Part shown: in pieces, positions 27,433 through 36,034 of the stretch | Position numbering within the stretch: position 1 is the stretch's first letter | Layout of the letters: every line of letters starts with the position of its first letter | Source: Spirochaetales bacterium | GTDB taxonomy: Bacteria > Spirochaetota > Leptospiria > Leptospirales > Leptonemataceae | DNA length: 64,000 nt | NCBI GenBank assembly: GCA_024233935.1 | Contig: JACKOY010000007.1 | Location: 62,001-126,000 of the forward strand | Direction: 5' to 3' | The notes under the pieces: model-generated | What the model was told of the DNA's origin: nothing | The model's database searches: none | Seen by the model: only the letters and a program-made list of their open reading frames with translations | Translations under genes and position numbers: made by a program

Positions 27433-28047
27433 TTGTTGCGCAAAAAATGTGGCCGGGTCGTCCCGGCATGGAAGGACCGAGCACGCTTGACCTCCCAGGA
27501 ACGCAGGAGCCAGTTCGCGGCACTCTACGAGGCCAACCGGGCTGATCTATTTGCTTACATCGTCCGATCCGTTCGCGAGGAGAACACGGCTCTGGACATT
27601 CTTCAGGACTGCTTTTTTAACTTCGTGCGCATGTTTCAGGAACGTCCTCTGCCTCCGGACGACCGCCAATGCCGCATGTACATATTCAAGATTGCGCGCA
27701 ATCTGATCATCAACCACTCCCGCACGAGCTACGTCAGCAAAGTGGACCTCGTGGAGCAGTACAGCAGCGTAGAAGGGTCCCGCATGGATCAAAGGGAGCC
27801 TACGCCTGAAGAAGCTGTGGTGGAGTCGATGGAGCAGGAGGAGCAAGAACGGCTGTTGCAGACGTTGCTGGCCGATCTGCCCGACGAGCAGCGCCAGGCA
27901 GTCCTCTTGCGCTATACGGGGCAGATGAAGCTGGAACAGATCGCCGAGGTTCTCGGGGTTTCTATTTCGACCGCCTCCCGCCTGCTCAAGCGAGCCGAAC
28001 GGGCCATGGAGCATGCCAGCCGCCAGTTGCGCGAGGAGAGCCGATAA
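27433..28047 (+). CDS. RNA polymerase sigma factor, ECF type
   Basis: A 204-residue group 4 sigma factor. Region 2 is FAALYEANRADLFAYIVRSV through LQDCFFNFVRMF and YIFKIARNLIINHSR. Region 4 is LLADLPDEQRQAVLLRYTGQ, followed by KLEQIAEVLGVSISTASRLL, a helix-turn-helix. The start shown is a TTG; a TTG at 27487 giving MTSQERRSQF, with GAAGGA upstream, is a good alternative and would leave more room for promoters. The gene is followed 88 bases later by a FecR-type membrane protein, suggesting a sigma/anti-sigma pair. Confidence 0.9.
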   Translation: MLRKKCGRVVPAWKDRARLTSQERRSQFAALYEANRADLFAYIVRSVREENTALDILQDCFFNFVRMFQERPLPPDDRQCRMYIFKIARNLIINHSRTSYVSKVDLVEQYSSVEGSRMDQREPTPEEAVVESMEQEEQERLLQTLLADLPDEQRQAVLLRYTGQMKLEQIAEVLGVSISTASRLLKRAERAMEHASRQLREESR

Positions 28048-28135
28048 TGCGGAAAGTGTGCAAGTGTTTTGCCGGTTTCTTGTTACATAAGACAGAGCCG
28101 CCGGTCTATATCATGCGGCAGGCTCCGGATCAGGC

Positions 28136-29260
28136 ATGAATCACGATAGCAGCGAACAATCCCCCGCGCCGTCTGAATGGCGCGAATTGCTCGGCAGAGC
28201 CCGGCAGCCCGGTCGTGCCTTCCCTGAGTTTGACGCCGTGTACGAGGCCGCCATCCAGGGTGATCAGTCCCGCACCCGTCTCAGCGAGATTGAGGTCCGT
28301 CAGATCTTAAAGTCCTCTCCCGGCCGTCTTGGTCGGCGTCTGCTGGCGGTTGCGGCGGTGGCAGTTCTGGGCCTGGGCGTGCTTTTTGCTCTGGGCTACC
28401 AGGGCATTCTGATTCCGGGCGCGGGCCCCTCCGGCGAAGTCGTGGCCGTCGTTCTTTCGGCCAGTGGTAGTGTGTCGGTCTCAGCCGGGGACGGGTCCGA
28501 ACGTCCGGCGGGCGCCGGTGAAGGGCTGCATGTCGGGGAGACCATTCAGACCGGTCCCGATTCCCAGGTGGAACTGGCCATCAAGCGCGGTTCGGTCGTG
28601 CGCATCATGGCTGACAGCCACTTTTCTGTGGAGCATTCGGTGGCTGTGGGCGAGACGGGGCGCGAAACCCAAACCTATCTGGAACGGGGTCGCCTCTACG
28701 CGGTGGTGGAGCGGACCGAGGCTGAATCGAGCTTCGACGTGCGCACCCCCACCGCAATTGCGGGCGTGCGTGGCACCAGTTTTCGTGTTTCGGTCGAACA
28801 GGATACGACCGAGGTATACGTGGTGCGTGGTTCTGTCGAGGTTGCCCGAACCGGGGCGCTTTCGGAAGATCCCGAAGCCCGGACGGCTTCGGAGAGTATT
28901 GTTCTTGAGCAAAGCGAGCTGGCGATTGTCGGCTCGGATGCGGCACCGGAGTATGGTGAGCGCCCGGCGGGTGAGTTCATCGACGAACGCGAACTGGAGT
29001 CGCTTTCTCGCCACCTATCAACGGCCGAAGCCACGGTTGCCCCCGAATTTGGCATGGCGGGAGCCCGCGCTCAGGCCCAGGAACGACGCGCCCAGATGCT
29101 ACAGATTGTGCGGTTTCGGGATGGTAGACCGCCCATTACCGGTATTGTGGTATCTCAGGGCAATGGCCAGATTTATGTGGAAACCGAGGAAGGCGGTATC
29201 GTGCTGGATCAGGCGGCCGTGCGGGTGATTGAGTTCCCCGAGACTCCCGGAAACCCATGA
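28136..29260 (+). CDS. FecR-domain membrane protein, probable sigma regulator
   Basis: A 374-residue protein. Residues 1-65 are cytoplasmic and helical, followed by a single membrane helix (LLAVAAVAVLGLGVLFALGY) near 66-85. The outer part carries a FecR domain (GETIQTGPDSQVELAIKRGS, FDVRTPTAIAGVRGTSFRV). A C-terminal short beta module follows (GIVVSQGNGQIYVETEEGG). In FecI/FecR systems such a protein transmits an envelope signal to the ECF sigma factor; here the sigma gene is directly upstream. The TPTAIAGVRGT motif is shared with the next gene's product, so they look like tandem paralogues. No TonB-dependent receptor is adjacent. Confidence 0.82.
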   Translation: MNHDSSEQSPAPSEWRELLGRARQPGRAFPEFDAVYEAAIQGDQSRTRLSEIEVRQILKSSPGRLGRRLLAVAAVAVLGLGVLFALGYQGILIPGAGPSGEVVAVVLSASGSVSVSAGDGSERPAGAGEGLHVGETIQTGPDSQVELAIKRGSVVRIMADSHFSVEHSVAVGETGRETQTYLERGRLYAVVERTEAESSFDVRTPTAIAGVRGTSFRVSVEQDTTEVYVVRGSVEVARTGALSEDPEARTASESIVLEQSELAIVGSDAAPEYGERPAGEFIDERELESLSRHLSTAEATVAPEFGMAGARAQAQERRAQMLQIVRFRDGRPPITGIVVSQGNGQIYVETEEGGIVLDQAAVRVIEFPETPGNP

Positions 29261-29346
29261 GACGGAATTTTTTTGCGAAATATTGCGATTGAAACTTGTT
29301 GTACGTTGTAAGACAGTAGGAATTTGATTCAGGAGAATAGAGGCCA

Positions 29347-30483
29347 ATGAAAGCTCAAAACACTAAAAGAATTCTGGTAGGCCTCTTGCTTTCTCTGACG
29401 GTCGCCGTGGCTGCCACCGTGTGCAGTGGCGGGAGCGAGCCCACAGGGGCGCGTTCCATGATCATTGTGTTCACTTCGGAAGACGCACTGGTCGTCAGAG
29501 ATGGTCAAGAGTTACCGGCCAGAGTGGGAATGGTGGTGCATGAAAATGACATCATCCGGACCACAAATGGAAAAGTCGATCTGCAGACCCGAAATGGCAG
29601 CGCGGTTCGTATCAAGGAATATACAACCGTAACAATCTCCAGCCTTTATGGAGAGGGTAGTGCAGACACTCGCCTGGCAATGGACCACGGAAGCCTGATG
29701 GCAACCGTTGACCGTCAGTCAGACGAAGAAAACTTCAGCGTCGTTACGCCGACCGCAATTGCGGGTGTGCGGGGAACGACTTTCACGGTCGAAGCCGAGC
29801 AGGGCCAGCCGGCTCGTGTTCGTGTAATCGACGGTCAAGTAGCTATGCGGCCGCGTATCGTTGCTCTGGAAGAGGCTTCGGCCGAAGAAATCCAGGCTGA
29901 CGAGAACCTGCGTCGGCTGGCCGAAATTGCAGACAGCCAGGAGCAGACTATTGAGGAAAGCAGCGAAGGAACGCTGAACCCCGATGTAGAAGAGCGTGTG
30001 GCTGCTCTGAACACTCGCACCGTTGTTGCCGAGGCGGAAGAACGCCAGACAGCGACTGCAGAAGGCCGGCAGGAAATCGAAGCCGCACTTCAGGGCGATC
30101 GTCAGGCGGTGCAGGTAAGCCGCACTGAGATCACTCGCGAGGAAATGGCCGACGCCGAAACTCTGGTAACTGTGGACGCGGAAGTTGTAGATCGCATCCA
30201 GAGTGGCGATGATACTGCAGTGGTAACCCTGCAGGAGCAGCGCGAGTCACGCCAGAACGAAGTGCTCACGCGCATCGAAAACGAAGCGCGGGAGCAAAAC
30301 CTCGGTTCCGAGCAGGCTATCATGGAGCGTTACAACAAGCTCGAAGAGCTGACTCTCCGTGACGGTACTGTTCTCACCGGAGCGGTGATCGCCCAGACCG
30401 GCAACATCCTCGTGATTCACACTGCAGAAGGTGTGCGTCGCGTGAACACAGCAGACGTTGCTTCCCAGGCAATGCGCTTCTGA
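29347..30483 (+). CDS. FecR-domain lipoprotein, LipL45-like
   Basis: A 378-residue lipoprotein: signal RILVGLLLSLTVAVAATVC with the cysteine at about residue 27, then a FecR domain (TTNGKVDLQTRNGSAVRIKE, VVTPTAIAGVRGTTFTVEAE). A long acidic, probably coiled region runs from about 170 to 330, and a C-terminal module (RDGTVLTGAVIAQTGNILVI) resembles that of the previous protein. Architecture and length agree with Leptospira LipL45, an abundant FecR-type lipoprotein (from memory, not a search). AGGAG and AGAGG lie upstream of the ATG. A strong terminator follows directly, consistent with a highly expressed single gene. Confidence 0.85.
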   Translation: MKAQNTKRILVGLLLSLTVAVAATVCSGGSEPTGARSMIIVFTSEDALVVRDGQELPARVGMVVHENDIIRTTNGKVDLQTRNGSAVRIKEYTTVTISSLYGEGSADTRLAMDHGSLMATVDRQSDEENFSVVTPTAIAGVRGTTFTVEAEQGQPARVRVIDGQVAMRPRIVALEEASAEEIQADENLRRLAEIADSQEQTIEESSEGTLNPDVEERVAALNTRTVVAEAEERQTATAEGRQEIEAALQGDRQAVQVSRTEITREEMADAETLVTVDAEVVDRIQSGDDTAVVTLQEQRESRQNEVLTRIENEAREQNLGSEQAIMERYNKLEELTLRDGTVLTGAVIAQTGNILVIHTAEGVRRVNTADVASQAMRF

Positions 30484-30508
30484 TAAAGCACATTCATCTG
30501 GAAAGCCG

Positions 30509-30536
30509 AAGGGCCGCGAAAGCGGCCCTTTTTTTT
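30509..30536 (+). terminator. Rho-independent terminator after the FecR lipoprotein gene
   Basis: A perfect 9-base-pair stem AAGGGCCGC / GCGGCCCTT with a GAAA loop is followed by six further T residues. It starts 26 bases after the stop of the lipoprotein gene. This is the clearest intrinsic terminator in the window. Confidence 0.95.
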
Positions 30537-30606
30537 GCTCTCCCCGGGAAAGCCGTTTCCCATCTTTAGCAGTTGATTGATAAGCGGAGTCGATGCAAAG
30601 TTGAGT

Positions 30607-30828
30607 ATGGACGCGGAAACAGACCCCGGTAATCTTTTCGCCCTCATGCGCCCGCCCCGGGTTTGTATCTGCAGGCAGGTTTCGGAAGACGATATCCGGC
30701 GGGCGGTGGAACGCGGGGCGCATACCTTTGAAGCCGTGCAGCAGCAAACCGACTGCTCGACCGGTTGCGGCACCTGCGAACAGGCGGTCCGCGCTTTGAT
30801 TCGCCGATACCTGCCCGAGGGTTCTTAA
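30607..30828 (+). CDS. Bfd-like [2Fe-2S] ferredoxin
   Basis: A 73-residue protein of the bacterioferritin-associated-ferredoxin/BFD-like type. The four cluster ligands are visible as CIC and, 31 residues later, CGTC, matching C-x-C-x(31-33)-C-x2-C. The sequence between (VSEDDIRRAVERGAHTFEAV) is the usual helical insert. Such proteins move electrons to release iron from bacterioferritin or serve as assembly scaffolds. The ATG at 30607 is preferred over an upstream in-frame start because the domain begins soon after. It sits between a FecR block and ExbB/ExbD, consistent with an iron theme. Confidence 0.85.
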   Translation: MDAETDPGNLFALMRPPRVCICRQVSEDDIRRAVERGAHTFEAVQQQTDCSTGCGTCEQAVRALIRRYLPEGS

Positions 30829-30867
30829 TCACTTGTCAGCCACTGCGGACGTCCGGAGCCTGTCTGT

Positions 30868-31482
30868 ATGGCGGAATATCTTTCTCTGTCGGGCCTGTTC
30901 GAGGCCGGCGGCATCACCCTGTTGGTCCTGATTGTCTGCTCCATCGTTTCGTTCATCGTGATCGTTGAACGTGTGATGTACTTCCTGTCCAAAGATAAGG
31001 ATGGGCAAAGCATATCCGCTGGTTTCCTGGAGTTGGGTCGGGATGCCGAGCCGGCCCAGGATCTCCTCGGAACTCCAGTGGGGTATGTGCTTTCCGAATG
31101 TCGAAAGGCCATCCGTGAGGGGGCGGACGGCGTTGCCTTTGAGGAAGTGAAGTCGCGTGCGATTGCCGAAAAGCTGCCCGAAATGGAGCGCTATCTGGCG
31201 ATTGAGGCCACCCTGGGCACGGTTAGCCCCTACATTGGGCTTTTGGGCACGGTATTTGGCATTATCCAGGCCTTTACAGGGCTTGGAAGCAGCACCGATC
31301 CGGCCCTGGTCAACGAACTGAACGCCGGTATCGCCAAGGCCCTGATCGCCACCGCGGCCGGATTGTTTGTGGCCATCCCGGCCACCGTAGCCTACAACTA
31401 CTTTCGTCGTCGGGTTGAGCGTATGGTGCTGGCCATTGAGGTGGCCGCCAGCCGCTACAAAGTCGGGAGCAAACTGAGCTGA
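30868..31482 (+). CDS. exbB: MotA/TolQ/ExbB proton channel family protein
   Basis: A 204-residue inner-membrane protein with three membrane helices: near residues 15-38, 118-140 and 150-175. The family core ATLGTVSPYIGLLGTVFGII is followed by AGIAKALIATAAGLFVAIPA. It forms a pentameric channel that uses the proton gradient with ExbD to drive TonB or a Tol-like partner. It ends at the first base of exbD. Whether it serves TonB-dependent uptake, Tol-Pal or gliding-type functions cannot be told from this sequence. Confidence 0.92.
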   Translation: MAEYLSLSGLFEAGGITLLVLIVCSIVSFIVIVERVMYFLSKDKDGQSISAGFLELGRDAEPAQDLLGTPVGYVLSECRKAIREGADGVAFEEVKSRAIAEKLPEMERYLAIEATLGTVSPYIGLLGTVFGIIQAFTGLGSSTDPALVNELNAGIAKALIATAAGLFVAIPATVAYNYFRRRVERMVLAIEVAASRYKVGSKLS

Positions 31483-31886
31483 TGGTCCGCTATCGTCGGG
31501 AAGATGGTAGCCTGTTCAGCGGCATCAACATCGTGCCCTTTACGGATGTCGTGCTCGTGCTTTTGATCACGTTCATGATTGCCGCCCCTGGCATCGTGAG
31601 CGCTGGTTTGGGAATCAATCTGCCTGGCTCCCAGACGACCGATCCCGCGACTCCCTCTCGTATCACTGTGGCCCTCGATCGAGATGGAGGGCTCTTTCTT
31701 GAGGAGGAGCCGGTAGATCTGGCGACACTTCGCGAGCGGGTGGGCGCCTTGATCCAGAGGCGGGCTGACATGAACGTGTATTTGAATGCCGATCGGGGCG
31801 CCCGGCACGGTTCCGTAGTCGAGATTCTCGACGTACTGCGCGAAGTAGGAGCGAGCCGGATTTATGTCGGTACCGTCCGCCAATGA
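31482..31886 (+). CDS. exbD: ExbD/TolR family protein
   Basis: A 134-residue protein with one membrane helix (INIVPFTDVVLVLLITFMIA); the Asp in PFTDVVLVLL is the conserved proton-carrying residue of the family. A periplasmic domain follows (ITVALDRDGGLFLEEEPVD, VEILDVLREVGASRIYVGT). It partners with the upstream ExbB-like channel; the genes overlap by a base, and the next gene starts 23 bases before its end. Confidence 0.92.
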   Translation: MVRYRREDGSLFSGINIVPFTDVVLVLLITFMIAAPGIVSAGLGINLPGSQTTDPATPSRITVALDRDGGLFLEEEPVDLATLRERVGALIQRRADMNVYLNADRGARHGSVVEILDVLREVGASRIYVGTVRQ

Positions 31887-33249
31887 GGATGGCCCCGTCG
31901 ATCGGCTGGCCTTCTGGCACGAACGCCCGATCGCGGCACTGACCCTTGCCTTTGCTGTTCCACTGCCCCTCATTCTTGTTTCCCGCGTTCTCTTTTCACC
32001 GGCCGGTCCCGCGTTTTCGTTTGGGGTTTACTTCGCCTGTTCGACTTTCGAATTCGTAATTTGTCTCGCTCTGGACTTCCTGTTACGCCGTCGGCGCATT
32101 GGACGGCGCCTGCACCACAATCTCAGTTACCTGATCCATACAACATTGGGATTGCCGGCAACGATATATCTGGCGGCAGCGGTGCGCCCGGAGCTGATTG
32201 GCTTTTTGCGCATGCTCTGTATTCTATGGCGGGTGCTGGCCTTTCGTCGCCCCGCTCAAAGTGGCTGGCATATCGCGCTCGTTTTTGTGGGCCTGCCCGC
32301 TTATACGTTTCTCGGAGGTCAGACGCCCGACGCCCGCCAGTTGAGCGGCCTGTTGGTATTCGGGGCCGGTATGTTTTGTCTCGCCTGGTTGCACCGAATC
32401 GTTATCCAGAACCGATTGCAGGCCTCCAAGAATCGGAGGCGGGTCCGTCATCTGAAGCTGCAGGCCGAGCGCGACCACCTGCGGGAAAGCGCGGCGCTCC
32501 GGCCGTATCTGTTCGCTTCGGAGATGGAACGGTGGCGGCGCACCGGGGAACTCGATCCCCTGTACGGAATCTGGCAACTCGCCCGCATTGCACTGGAAGA
32601 TGTGGCCACCGTCCTGGAAGATTTCCTGAACAACATGAAAGATGGGCTCGAAGCGTTTCATCGGGAACTGAGTCAGCTTGAGGCGCTTGTGCATAGAGAG
32701 GCGGCCGGTGCTGGTTTGATTGTTCTGCCATCAGAAGGGGGCTGGTGGTTGGGCAGGTGTCTGCGAACTCCCATGGCGCCGCCGGATATCGCAGTCGAGC
32801 GAGACGCAGCGGTGCAGCTGCTTCAAGCGCTCTGGAACCTGGCCCGGTATTCCAGGAGCAGTCGCCGGGCCCTGTTGCGGCGTGGTCGACGCGGGATCCG
32901 ACTGGACATGCGGGCGGGTCAGGGCCTCGCCCTGAGGCTGAGCGGAGCTTCGATCGCTTCTACCAGGCCGGTCGGTCCGCTTCGCGATGCGCTGATGGCG
33001 CCGCCTCCGGGGTCCGAGCGCATTGGTGACGACGATGAGATCTGGCTCCGAGAGCCCCTGTCGGAACTCCTGGGCCCCCTTCTGGTAGAGGAGCACACGC
33101 TATCGACGCCGGTCCGCTGGGTCGCGGTAAGGGCCCTTCGTCCCGAGCTTCTGGATGGTGCGGACCGGCGCATCCTGCATGCCGATTTTTGCAGCCGCGG
33201 TCTGGCAATTCTGGGCGCGACCCCACCGGGCCTTTTTCGCTCCAGCTGA
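31864..33249 (+). CDS. Unknown membrane protein co-encoded with ExbB/ExbD
   Basis: A 461-residue protein starting at an ATG inside exbD. Residues 1 to about 190 contain five or six hydrophobic segments (ALTLAFAVPLPLILVSRVLF, FEFVICLALDFLL, LVFVGLPAYTFLGG-type). A basic region follows (QASKNRRRVRHLKLQAERDH), then a helical, probably coiled region (LEDVATVLEDFLNNMKDGLE). The C-terminal 150 residues include QLLQALWNLARYSRSSRRAL and GIRLDMRAGQGLALRLSG, faintly like the N-box and following strands of a histidine-kinase ATPase domain, but the G boxes are missing. It could be a degenerate kinase, or something unrelated; no TonB-like C-terminus is present. Confidence 0.65.
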   Translation: MSVPSANEDGPVDRLAFWHERPIAALTLAFAVPLPLILVSRVLFSPAGPAFSFGVYFACSTFEFVICLALDFLLRRRRIGRRLHHNLSYLIHTTLGLPATIYLAAAVRPELIGFLRMLCILWRVLAFRRPAQSGWHIALVFVGLPAYTFLGGQTPDARQLSGLLVFGAGMFCLAWLHRIVIQNRLQASKNRRRVRHLKLQAERDHLRESAALRPYLFASEMERWRRTGELDPLYGIWQLARIALEDVATVLEDFLNNMKDGLEAFHRELSQLEALVHREAAGAGLIVLPSEGGWWLGRCLRTPMAPPDIAVERDAAVQLLQALWNLARYSRSSRRALLRRGRRGIRLDMRAGQGLALRLSGASIASTRPVGPLRDALMAPPPGSERIGDDDEIWLREPLSELLGPLLVEEHTLSTPVRWVAVRALRPELLDGADRRILHADFCSRGLAILGATPPGLFRSS

Positions 33250-33313
33250 GCGCAGGACCGGGCGCAAATGCTTGCCTTATAACGGACCGATGGGCGTCCA
33301 TCCTAACAGGTGT

Positions 33314-34558
33314 ATGCCGGATACTGAAGACACACACGGCGACTCGGACCTCCAGGATCAGAGGCTCCAGGACTACCATTCGGCGTTGGGCGAGACCAAA
33401 ACCACGATCGCCCGCTTGCCCGGATTTCGAACCCGTTCGGGCTACGAGTTTTCGTCCATTGACCTGGCGTATCTGACGCTGGGCACGCTATCCGAGAAAC
33501 GGGACAATGTGATTCTGGTTTGCCACGCACTCTCCGGAAACGCGCATGTCGCCGGAATTGATGAAGCGAGCGGAAAACCCGGATGGTGGGACTACCATGT
33601 TGGGCCGGGGAAGACCATTGACACCGATCGTTTTTTTGTCATCTGCACCAATGTCATCGGCGGTTGCCACGGTTCGACCGGACCCGGGTCCATAGATCCC
33701 GGCACCGGTCGGCCTTACGGCATGTCGTTCCCTCCGGTGACCATACGGGATATGGTTGCCGCCCAGGTTCTCTTGATGGAGTCTCTGGGCATCGAAACCC
33801 TGTTTGCGGTCATCGGTGGGTCCATGGGCGGCATGCAGGCGCTCGTCTGGGCCATCGAGCATCCGGGACGCGTGCGTTACTGTATCCCGATTGCATCGTG
33901 CATGGCGCATTCGGCCATGCAAATCGCCTTTAATGAAGTGGGAAGGCAGGCAATCATCACTGATCCGAACTGGAACGGAGGAAACTATACCGAAGACAAC
34001 AGTCCCGAGCACGGGCTGGCGGTCGCACGCATGGTTGCGCACGTGACCTATCTGAGCGAGTATTCGATGCGCAAGAAGTTCGGCCGGCGCCTGCAACGTG
34101 CCGCCGCCCCGGAAGACCTGTTTCCCGTATATTTTTCGATTGAGAGTTATCTACAGCACCAGGGCGAAAGTTTTGTTCGCCGGTTCGACCCCAATTCGTA
34201 TCTCTATATCACCAAGGCGCTGGACATGTTTGATCTTTTGGATGGGCGCCCGTCAAACGAAGTCTTTCAGAAAACTGACACCCACTTTTTGGTCGTATCG
34301 TTTGAATCGGACTGGTTGTATCCGCCGGACCAGTCGCGGGAGCTTGTGCGGGCCCTGAAAAGATCCAACCGCGTGGTCAGTTATCTGAATCTGGAAACAC
34401 CCTATGGACACGATAGCTTTCTCATCAAGAATCCGGAATTCGAGCGCAGCGTCGGCAACTACCTTTCGCAGAAATACCGGCGTTTGCTCGAAGAATACGT
34501 ACATTCGGACGACGGGGTCGAAAGCGGGCCTTCGATTCGTTCTGCTGCCGGAGCATGA
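33314..34558 (+). CDS. metX: Homoserine O-acetyltransferase
   Basis: A 414-residue alpha/beta-hydrolase acyltransferase of methionine synthesis. The nucleophile Ser170 is in IGGSMGGMQALVWAIEHPGR. VCHALSGNAHVAG, GCHGSTGPGSIDP, the late Asp in FESDWLYPPDQS and the His in YGHDSFLIKN complete the triad region. Family members act on homoserine with acetyl- or succinyl-CoA; acetyl is likely but not proven here. The start is uncertain: ATG 33314 (MPDTEDTHG), ATG 33290, or further upstream inside the previous gene. Its end overlaps metW by four bases, the usual metX-metW arrangement. Confidence 0.93.
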   Translation: MPDTEDTHGDSDLQDQRLQDYHSALGETKTTIARLPGFRTRSGYEFSSIDLAYLTLGTLSEKRDNVILVCHALSGNAHVAGIDEASGKPGWWDYHVGPGKTIDTDRFFVICTNVIGGCHGSTGPGSIDPGTGRPYGMSFPPVTIRDMVAAQVLLMESLGIETLFAVIGGSMGGMQALVWAIEHPGRVRYCIPIASCMAHSAMQIAFNEVGRQAIITDPNWNGGNYTEDNSPEHGLAVARMVAHVTYLSEYSMRKKFGRRLQRAAAPEDLFPVYFSIESYLQHQGESFVRRFDPNSYLYITKALDMFDLLDGRPSNEVFQKTDTHFLVVSFESDWLYPPDQSRELVRALKRSNRVVSYLNLETPYGHDSFLIKNPEFERSVGNYLSQKYRRLLEEYVHSDDGVESGPSIRSAAGA

Positions 34559-35154
34559 ACCGTTTCCTATATGACAGGGTGATCGAGTGGATTCCCCCGG
34601 CTTCTCGTGTGCTGGACCTGGGAACCGGAGACGGTGGTTTTCTGGAGCGTTTGATTCAGACCAAGCGGGTCCACGGAGAAGGGGTTGAGCGCGATCCGGA
34701 GATGGTCATGCGGTGCATCGAGCGGGGCCTCGAGGTGCATCAGGGAGATATTCTCGACGGCCTTGATCAGTACGGCGCGAACACGTTTGATTTTGTAATG
34801 ATTCTCGGAACCTTCCAGGAGTTGTTTTCGCCGCGCGATGTTTTGCACGAGGCCTTCCGGGTGGGCAGCAACGTGATCATCGCCTACATGAATTTTGCAT
34901 ACTGGCGTTTTCGTTCCCAGATGCTGATCAAGGGCAAGACTCCGCGCATGCAATCTTCCGCGCTGCCCTGGTATGAAAGCCCGAACGTTCAGTTCTTTTC
35001 CATTTTTGATTTCTACGAGTTTTGCGAGGCCACGGGAATTCGAATCAAGCAGGCTGCATACTTTTCCCCGCGTACCGAAATCAGCGTGCTCCCGAACTTC
35101 CGGGCGGAACAGGCTCTGGCATTGATCGGACCGAACGGGAGCAAGTCAGACTGA
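34555..35154 (+). CDS. metW: Methionine biosynthesis protein MetW
   Basis: A 199-residue class I methyltransferase-fold protein that works with MetX in the homoserine acylation step. RVLDLGTGDGGFLERL near the start, VEVHQGDILDGLDQ-type sequence near 60 and FDFVMILGTFQELF near 80 match MetW. PRDVLHEAFRVGSNVIIAYM and RFRSQMLIKGKTP are also family traits. It is coupled to metX by an ATGA overlap and ends in a TGATG shared with the next gene. Confidence 0.93.
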   Translation: MNRFLYDRVIEWIPPASRVLDLGTGDGGFLERLIQTKRVHGEGVERDPEMVMRCIERGLEVHQGDILDGLDQYGANTFDFVMILGTFQELFSPRDVLHEAFRVGSNVIIAYMNFAYWRFRSQMLIKGKTPRMQSSALPWYESPNVQFFSIFDFYEFCEATGIRIKQAAYFSPRTEISVLPNFRAEQALALIGPNGSKSD

Positions 35155-36023
35155 TGGCCCGGCAACTGGTCATGAAGGGTCTGGTGCGGGGCTCCGAGAA
35201 TTTTCGGTACTTTTTTGCGGTGCGTGTCAGTCCGGAAGAAAAGAGCGTTTCGGAGAGTTATGCCGTGTCCGGTACGGCCGAACGTTTGAGCGGCCTGGAG
35301 CTCACGTTGCCCTTGCGTGACCTCATAAACAAGATCAAGACGCTCGAATTTTCCGGAAAGCTGGACCCGGCCCGCACCCAGGATATAGACCGCTATTTCA
35401 AGAAGCTGGCCCGAAACCCGGACCAGCGCGACCAGATGCTGGGTCTCATGGCGTCGGCTGACCTGGAGGCGCTCCGCTACAACCTGAGCCTGGATCTGGA
35501 AGTGGCGCTCGGCGAACGTGAGCCGTTGATCGAGCTTGTTGTCGAGGAGTATCGAGAGCAGGAAGCGGTGGCGGAAGCAGAAGCGAAACAGATCGAAGAC
35601 CGACTTCCTATGGCTTTTATCGTCGCCCCGTTTTCCGGCACGCCCATTTCACATCTGCGTCTTGGACAGCAGGTGCTTCTACGCTTTGAGCAGTTGCGCG
35701 AAGAGCGAACCAGAACGTACCTGACCCGCCACGGTTTTGACCTGCATGCAAAGCGGCACGAAACCAATGCAACGCTCCGCTCACTGGAAACAATCAAATC
35801 GACCCACGAAATACTTGCGCTGCTCGACCTGCCCGATGGAACCAAAGCCTACGCACGCGAGTCCGAAAGCACGATTCGCGTAAAAACCCATGCGGACAAG
35901 CGACGCCAGTCCGACGCGCGTCCCCGGACAGGTTTTCTCGACAGCCCGCTTTTGATCATGTTGACCGTGATCGGTCTGGTGGCTGGCGCTGGCCTGCTGT
36001 ATCTTTTTCTGTTCGCTTTCTGA
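35154..36023 (+). CDS. Unknown protein with a C-terminal membrane anchor
   Basis: A 289-residue protein starting in the TGATG overlap with metW; longer in-frame starts lie within metW and are unlikely. The first half is mixed (LVRGSENFRYFFAVRVSPEE), followed by charged helices (VEEYREQEAVAEAEAKQIED). It ends with a hydrophobic helix (LLIMLTVIGLVAGAGLLYLF), a tail anchor facing the cytoplasm. No domain is recognised. Coupling to metXW may reflect only operon structure. Confidence 0.7.
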   Translation: MARQLVMKGLVRGSENFRYFFAVRVSPEEKSVSESYAVSGTAERLSGLELTLPLRDLINKIKTLEFSGKLDPARTQDIDRYFKKLARNPDQRDQMLGLMASADLEALRYNLSLDLEVALGEREPLIELVVEEYREQEAVAEAEAKQIEDRLPMAFIVAPFSGTPISHLRLGQQVLLRFEQLREERTRTYLTRHGFDLHAKRHETNATLRSLETIKSTHEILALLDLPDGTKAYARESESTIRVKTHADKRRQSDARPRTGFLDSPLLIMLTVIGLVAGAGLLYLFLFAF

Positions 36024-36034
36024 GAAAGAAGTCT

